From: Bacillota bacterium
GTDB taxonomy: Bacteria > Bacillota > Dehalobacteriia > UBA4068
Length of the DNA: 64,000 nucleotides
Direction: 5' to 3'
Assembly: GCA_024679955.1 (NCBI GenBank)
Contig: JAILCQ010000030.1
Location: 50,030-114,029 of the forward strand
The notes under the pieces were generated by a model. The model saw nothing but the letters and a program-made list of their open reading frames with translations. It did no database searches and was not told the origin of the DNA. Below are positions 49,929-60,734 of this stretch, piece after piece. A program made the translations under genes and the position numbers. Every line of letters starts with the position of its first letter. Position 1 is the first letter of the stretch.

Positions 49929-51527
49929 ATGCTGAAGGTACTGATCAAAAAACAGCTTACGGAAGTGTTCAAAAGCTACTTCTATGACGCCAAAAACAAT
50001 AGAATGCGCTCCAAATGGGCGGTGGCCGGCTGGTTCGTTTTCTTTATCGCCATCATGGCCGGTCTTCTCGGCGGCATGTTCACCGCCCTGGCCCTGAGTA
50101 TGTGTCCTGGTCTGACCGCCGTAGGTATGGGCTGGCTGTACTTCCTGCTGATGGGCGGGATCGCCATCATCCTGGGGGCTTTCGGCAGCGTATTCAACTC
50201 CTATTCCGGCCTTTATCTGGCCAAAGACGGCGACCTGCTTCTGTCTATGCCCATCCCGGTAAAGACGGTCATCGCCGCCCGGCTGACCAACGTCTATTTG
50301 ATGGGCGCCATGTACGCCGCCACCGTGATGCTGCCGGCGTTGATCGTCTATTGGATCACGGCAGGGCCCACGGTGGCCAGGGTGATCTGCGGCATTTTGT
50401 TGTTCCTGATCGTCACCGTCATCGTTTTGCTGCTTTCCGCCATACTGGGCTGGGTGGTGGCCAAAATCAGCCTCAAGCTGAAGAATAAAAGTTTCATCAC
50501 CGTTCTGGCTTCCCTGCTGTTTATCGTCGCCTACTATGTGGTTTACTTCCGGGCCAGCGATATGGTGCAAGATATCATCCAGAATGCTGGCGCTTACGGG
50601 ACGCAAATCAAGGGCGCATCTTACGCCCTCTATCTGTTCGGCCGCACCGGCGAGGGCGATTGGATGGCCGCCGCCATTTACCTGGCCGTCACGGCGCTTT
50701 GCTTTGCCGGGGTCTGGATCGTGCTGTCCCGCAGTTTCCTGAATATCGCCACGGCCAGCGGGAAAACGGGGAAAGTACGCTACACCGAAAAGGCGGTCAA
50801 AGAAAAGACCCCCTTTGGCGCTTTGCTAAGCAAGGAATTCGCCAGATTCACCTCTAACCCGAGCTACATGCTCAATTGCGGCCTGGGCGTTTTGCTCATC
50901 CCCGCCTGCGCTGTGCTGTTTCTGATCAAAGGGCGGGAGATCGCGGAGACGCTCAACCAGGTTTTCAGCGGCATGCCGGACTGCGCAGCCGTTTTGCTCT
51001 GCGCCTCGCTGTGCCTGCTTTCCTCGATGAACAATATGGCCACGCCTTCCGTATCCCTGGAGGGCAAGAGCATCTGGATACCCCAATCCCTGCCGGTGCA
51101 GGCGAAAACGGTACTGCGGGCCAAAACCTCCGTACAAATGCTGCTTACCGCCATCCCTATGTTGCTGGCTGTGATTTGCACGGCAGCGGTTGTTCCGGCC
51201 TCCCTGCCGGTCAAGCTTTTGCTCTGCATCATGCCCCTGCTGTATTCGGTTTTTTCCGCCGTATCCGGCACGGTGGCCGGGGTGCGCATGCCGATCCTCA
51301 ACTGGACCAACGAGCTTGCGCCCATCAAGCAAAGCGGCGCGATCATGATCACCCTGTTCGGCGGTTGGCTGCTCAGCATCGCTTTGGCCGGTCTGTACCT
51401 GCTGGTGGGTTATAAAATCGGCGCGACGCTCTATCTGCTGCTGTGGTCTGCGCTGTTCGCCGTCCTCTCGCTGATCTTGCTGAAATGGCTGGATACCAAA
51501 GGCGCGGCGGCGTTCTCCGCACTGTAA
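49929..51527 (+). CDS. ABC-2 type transporter permease (large, ~12 TM)
   Basis: Hydrophobic 532 aa protein immediately downstream of the ATPase. Confidence 0.82.
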   Translation: MLKVLIKKQLTEVFKSYFYDAKNNRMRSKWAVAGWFVFFIAIMAGLLGGMFTALALSMCPGLTAVGMGWLYFLLMGGIAIILGAFGSVFNSYSGLYLAKDGDLLLSMPIPVKTVIAARLTNVYLMGAMYAATVMLPALIVYWITAGPTVARVICGILLFLIVTVIVLLLSAILGWVVAKISLKLKNKSFITVLASLLFIVAYYVVYFRASDMVQDIIQNAGAYGTQIKGASYALYLFGRTGEGDWMAAAIYLAVTALCFAGVWIVLSRSFLNIATASGKTGKVRYTEKAVKEKTPFGALLSKEFARFTSNPSYMLNCGLGVLLIPACAVLFLIKGREIAETLNQVFSGMPDCAAVLLCASLCLLSSMNNMATPSVSLEGKSIWIPQSLPVQAKTVLRAKTSVQMLLTAIPMLLAVICTAAVVPASLPVKLLLCIMPLLYSVFSAVSGTVAGVRMPILNWTNELAPIKQSGAIMITLFGGWLLSIALAGLYLLVGYKIGATLYLLLWSALFAVLSLILLKWLDTKGAAAFSAL

Positions 51528-51828
51528 AGGATCCGTCTTTTCCCTGCCCCGGCTACGGCCTGACGGCCATAGAAAAGATGAATAAACTCCCCGGCGGAAC
51601 CGTTCTGCCGGGGATTCGTTTATGGGAACCGGCTTTTTGATATATTTTTGCCGGAAGCAAAAAAAATCTTTGTATATCCGAGGTTTTCAGTGTAGAATAA
51701 ATTGTATCGAAAAAATCGGTTGAAGCCCCGGTCGGACTATTCTTGCCACGGCGGTTTTGCGTCATAGCCAACCGGGGTTTACTATCATGCGAACAGCAAG
51801 AATAACAACGAACAGCGAGGATAATACA

Positions 51829-54540
51829 GTGGCCTACTATCTGGAAAACCGGGAACAGGTGCTGCGCGAGCTTCATACCTCCGTTGAGGGGTTAAGCGCG
51901 CAGGAGGCTGCGGTCAGACTGCAGCAAAACGGGAAAAATCTACTGCAGGAAGAGGAAAAACGCTCCGTCTGGCGGAAATTTCTGGACTCCGTCACGGACC
52001 CGATGATACTGATGCTGCTGGGCGCGGCGCTGGTACAGGTGATCGTCACCATACTGGAAACCCAGGGCAATTTTACCCTGGGCTCTTTCACCGACGTCTT
52101 TGTGATCCTGGCGGTGGTGATCATCAACGCCGTCATGAGCCTGGTGCAGGAAAACAAGGCGGAGGCGGCCATGGCCGCCCTGATGCAGATGACGGCTGAA
52201 ACCTCCAAGGTGGTACGGGACGGCGCGGTGATCACCGTGAAAAGCGAAGATCTGGTGGTAGGCGATATCGTCCGTTTTGAAGCCGGCGATACCGTTCCCG
52301 CCGATTGCCGCGTGCTGGAATCCTACAGCCTAAAGGCAGAGGAAGCCGCTCTGACCGGCGAACCCCTGGCGGCGGAGAAGCTGGTCGACGTGCTGATGTG
52401 TGCCGAAGGGAAGGACGATATACCCCTGGGCGACCGGGCCAATATGCTCTACAGCGGCTCCACCGTGGTTTACGGCCGCGGCGCCGGCGTGGTCACCGCC
52501 ACCGGCATGGATACGGAAATGGGCAAGATCGCCGGCGCGCTGCGCCTGGCCGAAAAGGAGCAGACGCCGCTGCAAAAACGCATGGCCGAATTGTCCGCCT
52601 TTTTGACAAAGCTGGTCATCGGCATTTGCGTCATCGTATTCGCCGTGGGCTGCATCCAGTCCGTGGTATTGACGGATACGCCGTTTTCCTGGAATCTTTT
52701 GGGCGCCAGCGCCGTAAACAGCCTGGTAGCCGCCATTGCTCTGGCCGTGGCAGCCATACCCGAGGGGCTGCCGGCCGTGGTGACCATCGTGCTTTCCATC
52801 GGCGTGACCGATATGGCCCGGCATCAGGCCCTGATCCGCAAGCTGACCGCCGTGGAGACCCTGGGCTGCACCCAAATCATCTGCACGGATAAAACCGGCA
52901 CCCTGACCCAGAACAAAATGACGGTGGTGCAGGAATGGACGGACGATACGACTCTGATGGCCACCGCCATGGCCCTGTGCTCCGACGCCGAGCTCCACCC
53001 GGGAGAGACCTGTTCCACCGGCGAACCCACGGAGACCGCCCTGGTGGACTATGCACTGAAGACCGGCCTGCCCAAATACGAGCTCTCCGCCGCTCAACCC
53101 CGTGTGGCGGAAGCGCCCTTTGATTCCGACCGGAAAATGATGTCCACCGTACACAAGGCAAGCGCAGGCTTCATCCAATACACCAAAGGCGCTTGCGATA
53201 TGGTGCTGGAACACTGCAGCGGCTATCTGAAGGACGGGCAGATCCTCCCCTTGACCCCGGACGTTAGGGAAGAGATCCGGCAAATCAACAAGTCCTACGC
53301 GGATCAGGCTTTGCGGGTGTTGGCGGCGGCCTATCGAACCTATGATATGCTGCCGGAAGACCTGGGCCCGGACAGCCTGGAGCAATCGCTGACCCTGATC
53401 GGCCTTTACGGCATGATCGATCCCTGCCGGCCGGAGGTATATGATGCCATCGAAAAATGCCGCCTGGCCGGGATACGCCCGATCATGATCACCGGCGATC
53501 ATAAAGACACCGCCGTGGCCATCGGCAAGGATCTGGGCATCATCCGCAGCGCCGAAGAAGCGGCTTTAGGCGCAGATCTGGACCAATATACCGATGAAGA
53601 GCTGACGGAAGTGGTGGGCCGGTATTCCGTTTATGCCCGGGTGCAGCCGGAACATAAAACCCGTATCGTCAACGCCTGGCAGACCAGGGGCATGGTCACC
53701 GCCATGACCGGCGACGGCGTAAACGACGCGCCTTCCATCAAAAAAGCGGATATCGGCATCGGTATGGGCATCACCGGCACGCCGGTTACCAAAAGCGCCG
53801 CCGATATGGTGCTGGCGGATGACAATTTCGCCACCATTGTCCGGGCCATTGAGGCCGGCCGCAAGATTTATGACAATATCTGCAAGGTACTGCAATTCCA
53901 GCTTTCCACCAATCTGGCGGAGGTGCTGATCATTTTCTTCGCCTCTATCCTTAATTTTACCATTCTTACCCCGGTGCATCTGCTGTGGATCAATATGGTG
54001 ACCGATACCCTGCCCGGTCTGGCTCTGGGTATGGAAACGGCGGAGGGCGAGCTGATGAAGCGGAAGCCCCGGGCCAAGGAAGAAAGCATCTTCGCCAACG
54101 GCGCCGGCGTAAGCATGCTGTGGCAGGGCGTTTATTTGGCCGCCATCGAGATCGCCGCCTATTATATCGGCTATTATCTGGAAAAAGGCTCCTTCTCCGG
54201 CCTGGTAAACGGGATATGGTGTGAAAACGCCGTGGTCATGGTCTTCCTCACGGTCAGCTTTGCGGAAATGCTGTGCGCGCTGAATATGCGCTCCCGCAGC
54301 GGATCGATTTTCCGCCGGGAAATGCTGGCAAACATCAACTGGTGGATGGTTGGCGCTATGGTAATAACCACCGCTCTGACGCTGGCTGCCGCCTTTCTGC
54401 CGGGTTTCAAAGAACTGTTCGGCATCCACGGGACTCTCACGGCCAAAGAATTGCTGATCTCCCTGGGCCTGGCCCTTTCCACGCTGCCGGTTTTCGAAGC
54501 GGGCAAAGCCATACAGCGGGCAGGCAGAAAGCAGGAATAA
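51829..54540 (+). CDS. P-type cation-translocating ATPase (PMCA/SERCA-type, Ca2+/Mn2+)
   Basis: ICTDKTGTLTQNKMTVVQEW, AMTGDGVNDAPSIKKADIGIGMGITGT, AAIPEGLPAVVTI; GTG start (VAYYLENREQ) preceded by GAGG preferred. Confidence 0.92.
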   Translation: MAYYLENREQVLRELHTSVEGLSAQEAAVRLQQNGKNLLQEEEKRSVWRKFLDSVTDPMILMLLGAALVQVIVTILETQGNFTLGSFTDVFVILAVVIINAVMSLVQENKAEAAMAALMQMTAETSKVVRDGAVITVKSEDLVVGDIVRFEAGDTVPADCRVLESYSLKAEEAALTGEPLAAEKLVDVLMCAEGKDDIPLGDRANMLYSGSTVVYGRGAGVVTATGMDTEMGKIAGALRLAEKEQTPLQKRMAELSAFLTKLVIGICVIVFAVGCIQSVVLTDTPFSWNLLGASAVNSLVAAIALAVAAIPEGLPAVVTIVLSIGVTDMARHQALIRKLTAVETLGCTQIICTDKTGTLTQNKMTVVQEWTDDTTLMATAMALCSDAELHPGETCSTGEPTETALVDYALKTGLPKYELSAAQPRVAEAPFDSDRKMMSTVHKASAGFIQYTKGACDMVLEHCSGYLKDGQILPLTPDVREEIRQINKSYADQALRVLAAAYRTYDMLPEDLGPDSLEQSLTLIGLYGMIDPCRPEVYDAIEKCRLAGIRPIMITGDHKDTAVAIGKDLGIIRSAEEAALGADLDQYTDEELTEVVGRYSVYARVQPEHKTRIVNAWQTRGMVTAMTGDGVNDAPSIKKADIGIGMGITGTPVTKSAADMVLADDNFATIVRAIEAGRKIYDNICKVLQFQLSTNLAEVLIIFFASILNFTILTPVHLLWINMVTDTLPGLALGMETAEGELMKRKPRAKEESIFANGAGVSMLWQGVYLAAIEIAAYYIGYYLEKGSFSGLVNGIWCENAVVMVFLTVSFAEMLCALNMRSRSGSIFRREMLANINWWMVGAMVITTALTLAAAFLPGFKELFGIHGTLTAKELLISLGLALSTLPVFEAGKAIQRAGRKQE

Positions 54541-54739
54541 TGATTTTCCCGCCTGATGAAAGTGTAAGCAAGACAGAAAAAGAGCGTAGAATAGCGTGCC
54601 AAACCGTAAGGAGAGCGCCCGAAAGCCGCAATAGATAACCGACTCAAGCCCATGGGGGCGTATGGTTTGGGGCGTAGGTTTTGAACGGCAAAATAACGGT
54701 TTTTTTGATGGTTTTTTAAAGAAAGGATACAGACAGAAA

Positions 54740-55654
54740 ATGAAAAATAAGAAATGCAACATCAAGACGCTGTTGCTCATCGTCCTGGCCATTTTGGCGC
54801 TGCTGAGCGGATGCGCCCGGACCGCCACAGACGCCGGCGAAACGGACGGCGAGACTGACGCCGGGATCGATAACATTGCAAACCCCTGGACGGAAAGCGA
54901 TCAGCAGGGCGTTCTGGAAGCCACCGGTTTTTCCCTGACGGCGCCGGAAGGCGCTGCCAATATCCGATACAGCTATCTGGCCAAGAGCCAACTGGCGCAG
55001 ATGCGCTATTTGCGGAACGGCGCGGAATGGGTATACCGTATCCAGAGCACAGACAAGCTGACGGATATCTCCGGGATGGAGTTTGAATGGTTATCCCAGG
55101 AAGAAGGCGCCGTGGCCGGGAAGGAAGCGATGTATTATGCCTGGTCTGACAGGGAGCCCGACAGCCAGTACGTGGACGGCGCATCGGGCGTGCAGGTGGT
55201 AAACTGGTATGACGCCGTTTCCGGTGTGACCTATTCGCTTTCTGCTGCGGGCAACGATCTGAACGGCATGGATATGCAGGTGTTCGCCGAGGAAATCTAT
55301 GTTCCGCTTCAGGAAGACGCGGCGGGAGATGCGGATGCGGAACAGGGAGAAGAAATCGACGCCTATTTTCTGGGGGAACATATCCGAAACAATGATGGGA
55401 GCGTACTGAACATTGCCGAAAAGGAAGATGGCGCTTTTGCCGTGGACGTCAGCATATACAGATTGTGCAGTTTGGAAAACGGCGTCGGAACCTTTGCGGA
55501 TCACAAAATCACTTTCACGGTGGAGGATCCCAGCGGCAATCCGATGACCGGCGTGATTTATCGGGACAGCGGCAACAGCCTTTCGCTGCAAATCACGGAC
55601 AGCACCTGGGAGCTTCTGCCCAGCGGGGAAGTGATCGACGGATTTGAAAAATAG
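54740..55654 (+). CDS. Putative lipoprotein
   Basis: MKNKKCNIKTLLLIVLAILALLSGCARTATD lipobox; extracytoplasmic domain of unknown family. Confidence 0.72.
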   Translation: MKNKKCNIKTLLLIVLAILALLSGCARTATDAGETDGETDAGIDNIANPWTESDQQGVLEATGFSLTAPEGAANIRYSYLAKSQLAQMRYLRNGAEWVYRIQSTDKLTDISGMEFEWLSQEEGAVAGKEAMYYAWSDREPDSQYVDGASGVQVVNWYDAVSGVTYSLSAAGNDLNGMDMQVFAEEIYVPLQEDAAGDADAEQGEEIDAYFLGEHIRNNDGSVLNIAEKEDGAFAVDVSIYRLCSLENGVGTFADHKITFTVEDPSGNPMTGVIYRDSGNSLSLQITDSTWELLPSGEVIDGFEK

Positions 55655-55721
55655 CCGGCTTCCCCTGGCCTCCTTGCGCCCGATGGTTCTGCGGCAAACC
55701 CGTTTTTGCCCAAAACGCAAA

Positions 55722-55763
55722 CAAACCCCCTCTTTTGCCTGAACGGGCAAAAGAGGGGGTTTG
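55722..55763. terminator. Bidirectional terminator between convergent genes
   Basis: CAAACCCCCTCTTTTGCC-TGAACG-GGCAAAAGAGGGGGTTTG perfect inverted repeat. Confidence 0.88.
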
Positions 55764-55856
55764 TTTATAGATACGGAAGAGCGATGCGGCTGTTTGCATG
55801 GGAAGCGGCGGCCGCAAAGCCCGGAGGATACAGGCTTTGCGGGCAAAACCTGCTCT

Positions 55857-56828
55857 TTACAGCCATTTTTTCCTCTTGAAAAGGATCAGGCAGAATACCA
55901 CGATGAGGATACTGACGATGATCACAACCGGATAGCCGAGCCGGGAATCCAACTCCGGCATATAGCGGAAATTCATCCCATACCATCCGGCAATGAGCGT
56001 CAGCGGCATAAAAACCGTTGTAATGACGGTCAGCAGTGTTATGGTGCGGTTTTGTTTGACTTCCATCTGAGCATTATGCAAATCCCGAACCTGCATCGTA
56101 TGATCCCGCAGGGAAATCGCCGAGTCGTGACGCCTGGCCATGCGATTCATGAACAAATGCATATAACGCAGATTCTCCTCGCTGAAAAACCCGTTTTCAT
56201 TTTCCTCCAGCTCCTGCGTCATGTCGATGATCTGTTCATAATGAACCAGCAATTCCCGGATATCACTGCGGATTTCGTTGACGCGGGCCAAATCTCCCAT
56301 TTCCTGACAGTCCAGGATCGCGTCCTCGATCCGATCCAATTCTTCCTCGTATCGTTCCATGAGAGGGAGATCCTTGTCCACGATCTGTTCCAAAAAATCA
56401 TAGAGAAAGCGCTCCAGGCAGGGTTCCCGCCAGCGCTTGGTATGCTGGATCACGCCGATCATCTGCTCCGCCTTGCCGCTGTCGTCGATGAATACGATCC
56501 CTTTTTCATCCAGCGCGAAAGCAAAGCGGTAAACGGTCTCCCGGATATGCTCCCGATCCGGAAGCTGAAACGTTCCGGTCAGGGAATCGAAGTTTACTTC
56601 CGCCTTGGTGTTATGAATATTTTCGGCGTCCGGCTCCATCTCTATCCCCATATCGAAGCGTTCGCGTTCCGTCTTCCACTCCGGCGTTGTCAGAACCGCA
56701 ACATACTGTCGTCCCGTCTGGCTGTGCAGCTCATCCGCCGTACATGATCTCATGGTTTCTTCCAGAATATAGTAGCCCACATCGCAGCTCCTTCCAAGCG
56801 CCCGGTCAAGTGAACGCCGGCTCAGCAT
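55857..56828 (-). CDS. corA: CorA-like magnesium/divalent cation transporter
   Basis: TLLTVITTVFMPLTLIAGWYGMNFRYMPELDSRLGYPVVIIVSILIV: GMN motif and C-terminal TM pair. Confidence 0.92.
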   Translation of the reverse strand: MLSRRSLDRALGRSCDVGYYILEETMRSCTADELHSQTGRQYVAVLTTPEWKTERERFDMGIEMEPDAENIHNTKAEVNFDSLTGTFQLPDREHIRETVYRFAFALDEKGIVFIDDSGKAEQMIGVIQHTKRWREPCLERFLYDFLEQIVDKDLPLMERYEEELDRIEDAILDCQEMGDLARVNEIRSDIRELLVHYEQIIDMTQELEENENGFFSEENLRYMHLFMNRMARRHDSAISLRDHTMQVRDLHNAQMEVKQNRTITLLTVITTVFMPLTLIAGWYGMNFRYMPELDSRLGYPVVIIVSILIVVFCLILFKRKKWL

Positions 56829-56949
56829 TTACCCGTCTGAACACGGCGCAGTCTCTCCCCAACGGTCACAGACGGACATTTGATTACCCTTCCGGCAAAG
56901 ATACGGATTATTGCGCCTTTTATAGAATACTTTTGTCTATTTTACAACA

Positions 56950-59025
56950 TTAAGAAACGTTTTTCAAATTGAAAGATACACTCTTGTAATGGGTTTTCAG
57001 ATTCGCCAGCATGGAAATACGCTGCAACGCCTGGTATTTGCGGATATTCTTTGCCGGTATGCGGTTGCTGACAATCGCCATGTTTTTGGCGGTCAATACG
57101 TTTTGCCAATCCAGGATACCTTTTTCCACATATTCCGCCGCCTGTTCCATCCATTTCCGCATATCCTCGGAAAGATAGTCCAGATCCGTAGGGATGATCA
57201 CAGCCCCGTTGGCGTCCGCGCTCCGTTTCAGGGCTTCACCAATGGCCATAATGTCTTTGGTGTCCTGGTCAGTCAGTTCCTGGGTGCCGTCGATCCGCTG
57301 GATGGTCTTTTGCGCTTGTATCAGTGCGCTTTGCGGGCCGAACATATTTATATATTTCAAGATGTTCAGCGCCCGTGCCTGGTCGGAAGTGGCCGCCGCA
57401 AACTTGAAGGCCAGGTCGGCGGATTTACCCACGTCCCCCCGCTCCGCGTAGTAGTTGATCAGCCGCAACAGTACCGCGTTGCTGGTGGCGGAAAGGGCCT
57501 TGTCGTCGCTGGACAGATACCGCCAGGCCGCTTCATCGTAGCCGCCCATTTCCTGAATGCTCCTGTCCGCTGCCGCCATCTGTTCGCTGATGCTGACGCT
57601 GCCCCGCGCTTCCTTCCCGGCGGCCAAAATAGCCTCCTGTACCGCCTGCAATGCCGGGGACTTGGAAAGACTATTGGTGACGAACTGCCTTTCATTGTTG
57701 ATAGGCCCCTCCTGCGCGGATTGAACGCCTTCGTTGAAGCTCCCGGCCCGCGCCTGCTGCTGCGTATACGCCTCCACCGACGGGCTGTAGGCTCGCCGTT
57801 CCGTAAGAGGCGGCGGCGCCTCCGCCGGGGCCGTTTCCGCTGTTTCCTCCGGCTGCCGAAGGTCAATGTTACGTCTGTTCCATACCGGCTCTGTAGGTAC
57901 GTTCTCCGTGATAGACGGATTGGACGTTTGCATGGGCATATAATCGGATAATCTGGTCTGTTCCGTTTTTGGCTGCACCGGGGCGGCGCTTACCGGTTCT
58001 CCCGCCTTGACATCCGCTATAGCAGATGCTATATTATTCTCATAAGATGGCGAAGAAGCAAGAGACGTAGCAGACGTATTTCCGGGGCTTATTGCATCGG
58101 AAGCTTGCGTACCGTCATCTTTCTGTATGTACGCGCTTACAACCCAAAACTTCTCGTGTTTTGTTTCAGGAATAGCTTCTACTACATAATACGTTCCGTT
58201 GACTTTTTTAGAATATCTCAGCATGGGGGCCGGCTTATTGTCGGCCGTTCTAAATTCTGCGCTCAGATCATACTCTCCGCTTGCGTATCGTGCTATCTCG
58301 ACTTTGTCGTAGTTTTTAAGCACATACCCCACCCTTGCGATATCGTTAAAGTCTTTCATGCTCAGATCCGTTTGCCCGTTGGGCCCATGTTTGTTAATTA
58401 TATGATTTATGCCGTTGGAATTAATGGCGTTTTTATATCCAAAAAAATCTCCGCCCAGTAAACGCCCGGCATCGGATGCTTGACGCTCATCCACCTCGGA
58501 AATAGTATGCCTAGAAAACGGTTTTCGAGGATTCGCATAGTATTCTTCAACTAGTCCTTTTAGTTGAACATCTACCGCTGCTTTATAGTCTTCAATTATC
58601 CTCTGTTCCTCAGGGGTATGATGCGACGGCTTGTCATCTACAGAGGTGTCATTCTCAAATTCCCGCCGGTTCCGGGCCTCTATCCGGTTTGCGGCAATAT
58701 TTGGGGCCAATACCGTACCGCCGCCCATCATGGCGGAAATCTTCGCGCCCTCGCCCATGGCCTGACCGATGCGCTGCCGGGATTCCTGATCCCTGCCGGT
58801 GATCGCGTCCTGTAATACCCGGTCGCTGTCCAATAGCAGATTGCCCAGGCCGGTTTGGCCCTGCTGCGCCCGGCGCTCATTGGCTATGCTCACGCTTTCC
58901 TGCAAGCCTTCTTCCAGGGATTCACCGCCAACCTGTACGCCATAGGCCCGCAGCGTATTAAACAGTTTCCTTGCCGCATTCTTGGCAGCAGGCGTTGCGG
59001 CTTTCTTCCCTGCCGCCCCAAACAA
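56950..59025 (-). pseudogene. Fragment of a phage-type large polyvalent protein containing a PBECR-like nuclease domain
   Basis: No plausible start (in-frame stop just upstream of IRLFGAAGKK...); ESLEEGLQESVSIAN, HIINKHGPNGQTDLSMKDFNDIARVGYVLKNYDKVEIAR...; abrupt C-terminus LKTHYKSVSFNLKNVS. Confidence 0.55.
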
Positions 59026-59079
59026 ACGGATTTATCCGCATCGCATATGCCGGAAAACCTGCGGTCAAAGCTTCTCAGG

Positions 59080-59115
59080 CAAAAGAAAAGGCAGGTAATG
59101 CCTGCCGTTCTTTTG
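59080..59115. terminator. Long hairpin / terminator-like inverted repeat
   Basis: CAAAAGAAAAGGCAGG-TAATG-CCTGCCGTTCTTTTG. Confidence 0.55.
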
Positions 59116-59374
59116 TGGCTAAAAACTGCCATTTTAACAGAGATAACCCCATCGTTGGTTTTCGCCATTTACGAAAAAACGCATTTGATAATCAACCCTG
59201 CAGAAAGTCTTCATGGCTGTCCGGTTACTGAGAAGGCAGGCTAAAAGCATCTTCCGAAAGCTTGAAATATATGATATACTCCAAGAGCAACCTAAAGTTG
59301 CGGAAAAGCAAATTCAGGTTGGTGGAAGGTTACACAGCAAAACGGTATACTCCTGTCAAAAGGAGGATAAAAAA

Positions 59375-59905
59375 ATGAGTTTTTCTAAAAACCTGCAAGC
59401 TATTCGGAAAAAGAATCAACTATCTCAGGAAGAGTTGGCGGAACTGCTTGGCGTAAGCAGACAGGCCGTTTCAAAGTGGGAACTCGGAGAAGGGTATCCG
59501 GAAGTTGAGAAGCTTCTCATTTTATCGAAAAAGCTGAATGTATCACTTGACAGTTTAATGACAGGAAGCATACCCGGGAACGATGTTCGGGAGACAAGCC
59601 GGCCCGGTATTATCCGGATCATTTCTCCAAATGAAGGCGTCATCATGGACATAGCAAAGGTGATGCGTTCACAGGAATTCAGAGGCAGGAAAAACAGCCC
59701 CAAATATGCGCTGTTTGCATCGGAGGGAAAAGAAATGTCTTTCTGGGGCGCTCAGAATACGCTTATTGGCTGGTATCGAAATCTGGATGATATAAACACA
59801 GAAATAGAAGAAATCCAAAAAGCATTGGACGCTGGGGTTGCTTCTTATGTGTTGCAGCACAGCGTCAAGTGCAAACAAAACCTGTTCCGAACGATAGAAG
59901 AATAA
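59375..59905 (+). CDS. XRE-family helix-turn-helix regulator with C-terminal extension
   Basis: SKNLQAIRKKNQLSQEELAELLGVSRQAVSKWELGEGYPEVEKLLILSKKLNVSLDSLM; AAAGGAGGATAAAAAAATG start. Confidence 0.9.
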   Translation: MSFSKNLQAIRKKNQLSQEELAELLGVSRQAVSKWELGEGYPEVEKLLILSKKLNVSLDSLMTGSIPGNDVRETSRPGIIRIISPNEGVIMDIAKVMRSQEFRGRKNSPKYALFASEGKEMSFWGAQNTLIGWYRNLDDINTEIEEIQKALDAGVASYVLQHSVKCKQNLFRTIEE

Positions 59906-59945
59906 TCAAAACAGGTTCCCGTTTGGTCAATTGAATATCAAAAAG

Positions 59946-59991
59946 GAGAAAAAAATCCTGAGCCGGGACAAACCTGGATCAGGATTTTTCT
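59946..59991 (+). terminator. Terminator downstream of the XRE gene
   Basis: AAAAATCCTGA ... TCAGGATTTTT inverted repeat. Confidence 0.7.
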
Positions 59992-60133
59992 TAGCTAGAT
60001 AAGGAAAACAGCCAAGAATAGCGACATCCTAAACGATACAGGCTGTTTTGCCAAAAAAAGAAGGATTGCTATCTTGTTAAAATAGCAATCCTGTTATGGA
60101 TTTGATTCACTGTTTTGATAGAATTTGGCGAGA

Positions 60134-60185
60134 GGGGGTGCACCGCCTGTTCTGGGGGTGCATTTCGAACGGCAGGGGCGCGCTG
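60134..60185. repeat. Short array of ~20-bp direct repeats (GGGGGTGCA core), array A
   Basis: GGGGGTGCA at 60134 and 60154, degenerate GGGGCGCGC at 60175 (period 20-21 bp). Confidence 0.6.
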
Positions 60186-60211
60186 ACAAACTGGAAGATT
60201 TAGTGGGACCG

Positions 60212-60652
60212 TTACGAATTCTCATTTGCCAGATTCTTCCAGCCAAAGCGATAAATTGAGATCAGAATGGACACGATTGCGATACCTTCGCTCAACGCTC
60301 CACCCCATGAGCGTATGAGCAGATCATAGGTTAACGTGCAGGGAGAACCGATTAATTGAGACAGACGTTTTTTTTGCGCATTATGTGTACAATATCCGAT
60401 CGTTGTAACAGCCACAGATACAAATGGCAAAAGGCTGATCCAACCAGCCCATGTATAAACAGTCATGATCGCCAGCAACAGAAGAACGAAATATAAAGTG
60501 GTCCTGCCTTTTGCCCATTTCCAGACATTCGATTTAAGCAACAACACATTTCGAATAATATTGACAATCAGGCCGATTGCTCCGGTGTATGCGCCCATGA
60601 TAAAAAACTGTGAGCAGAAGACAATACAGCCGAGCATTTGACACAGAAACAA
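60212..60652 (-). pseudogene. YgjV-like inner membrane protein, N-terminally truncated
   Basis: QMLGCIVFCSQFFIMGAYTGAIGLIVNIIRNVLLLKSN; homologous-looking reading continues upstream as CKIALFIISYQIKSNRALFLCQM without an ATG until an in-frame TGA near 60715. Confidence 0.55.
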
Positions 60653-60734
60653 GGCACGATTTGATTTAATCTGATAAGAAATAATGAAGAGAGCTATTTT
60701 ACATCAACAAAGGATGTTTTACAACAAACAAAAC

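Noticed and set aside
51690-51830. yybP-ykoY (Mn2+) riboswitch upstream of the P-type ATPase
   Set aside because: Gene context fits, but the conserved GGGGAGUAG and AGACCUU-type ends are not present; kept only as an unclassified structured leader.
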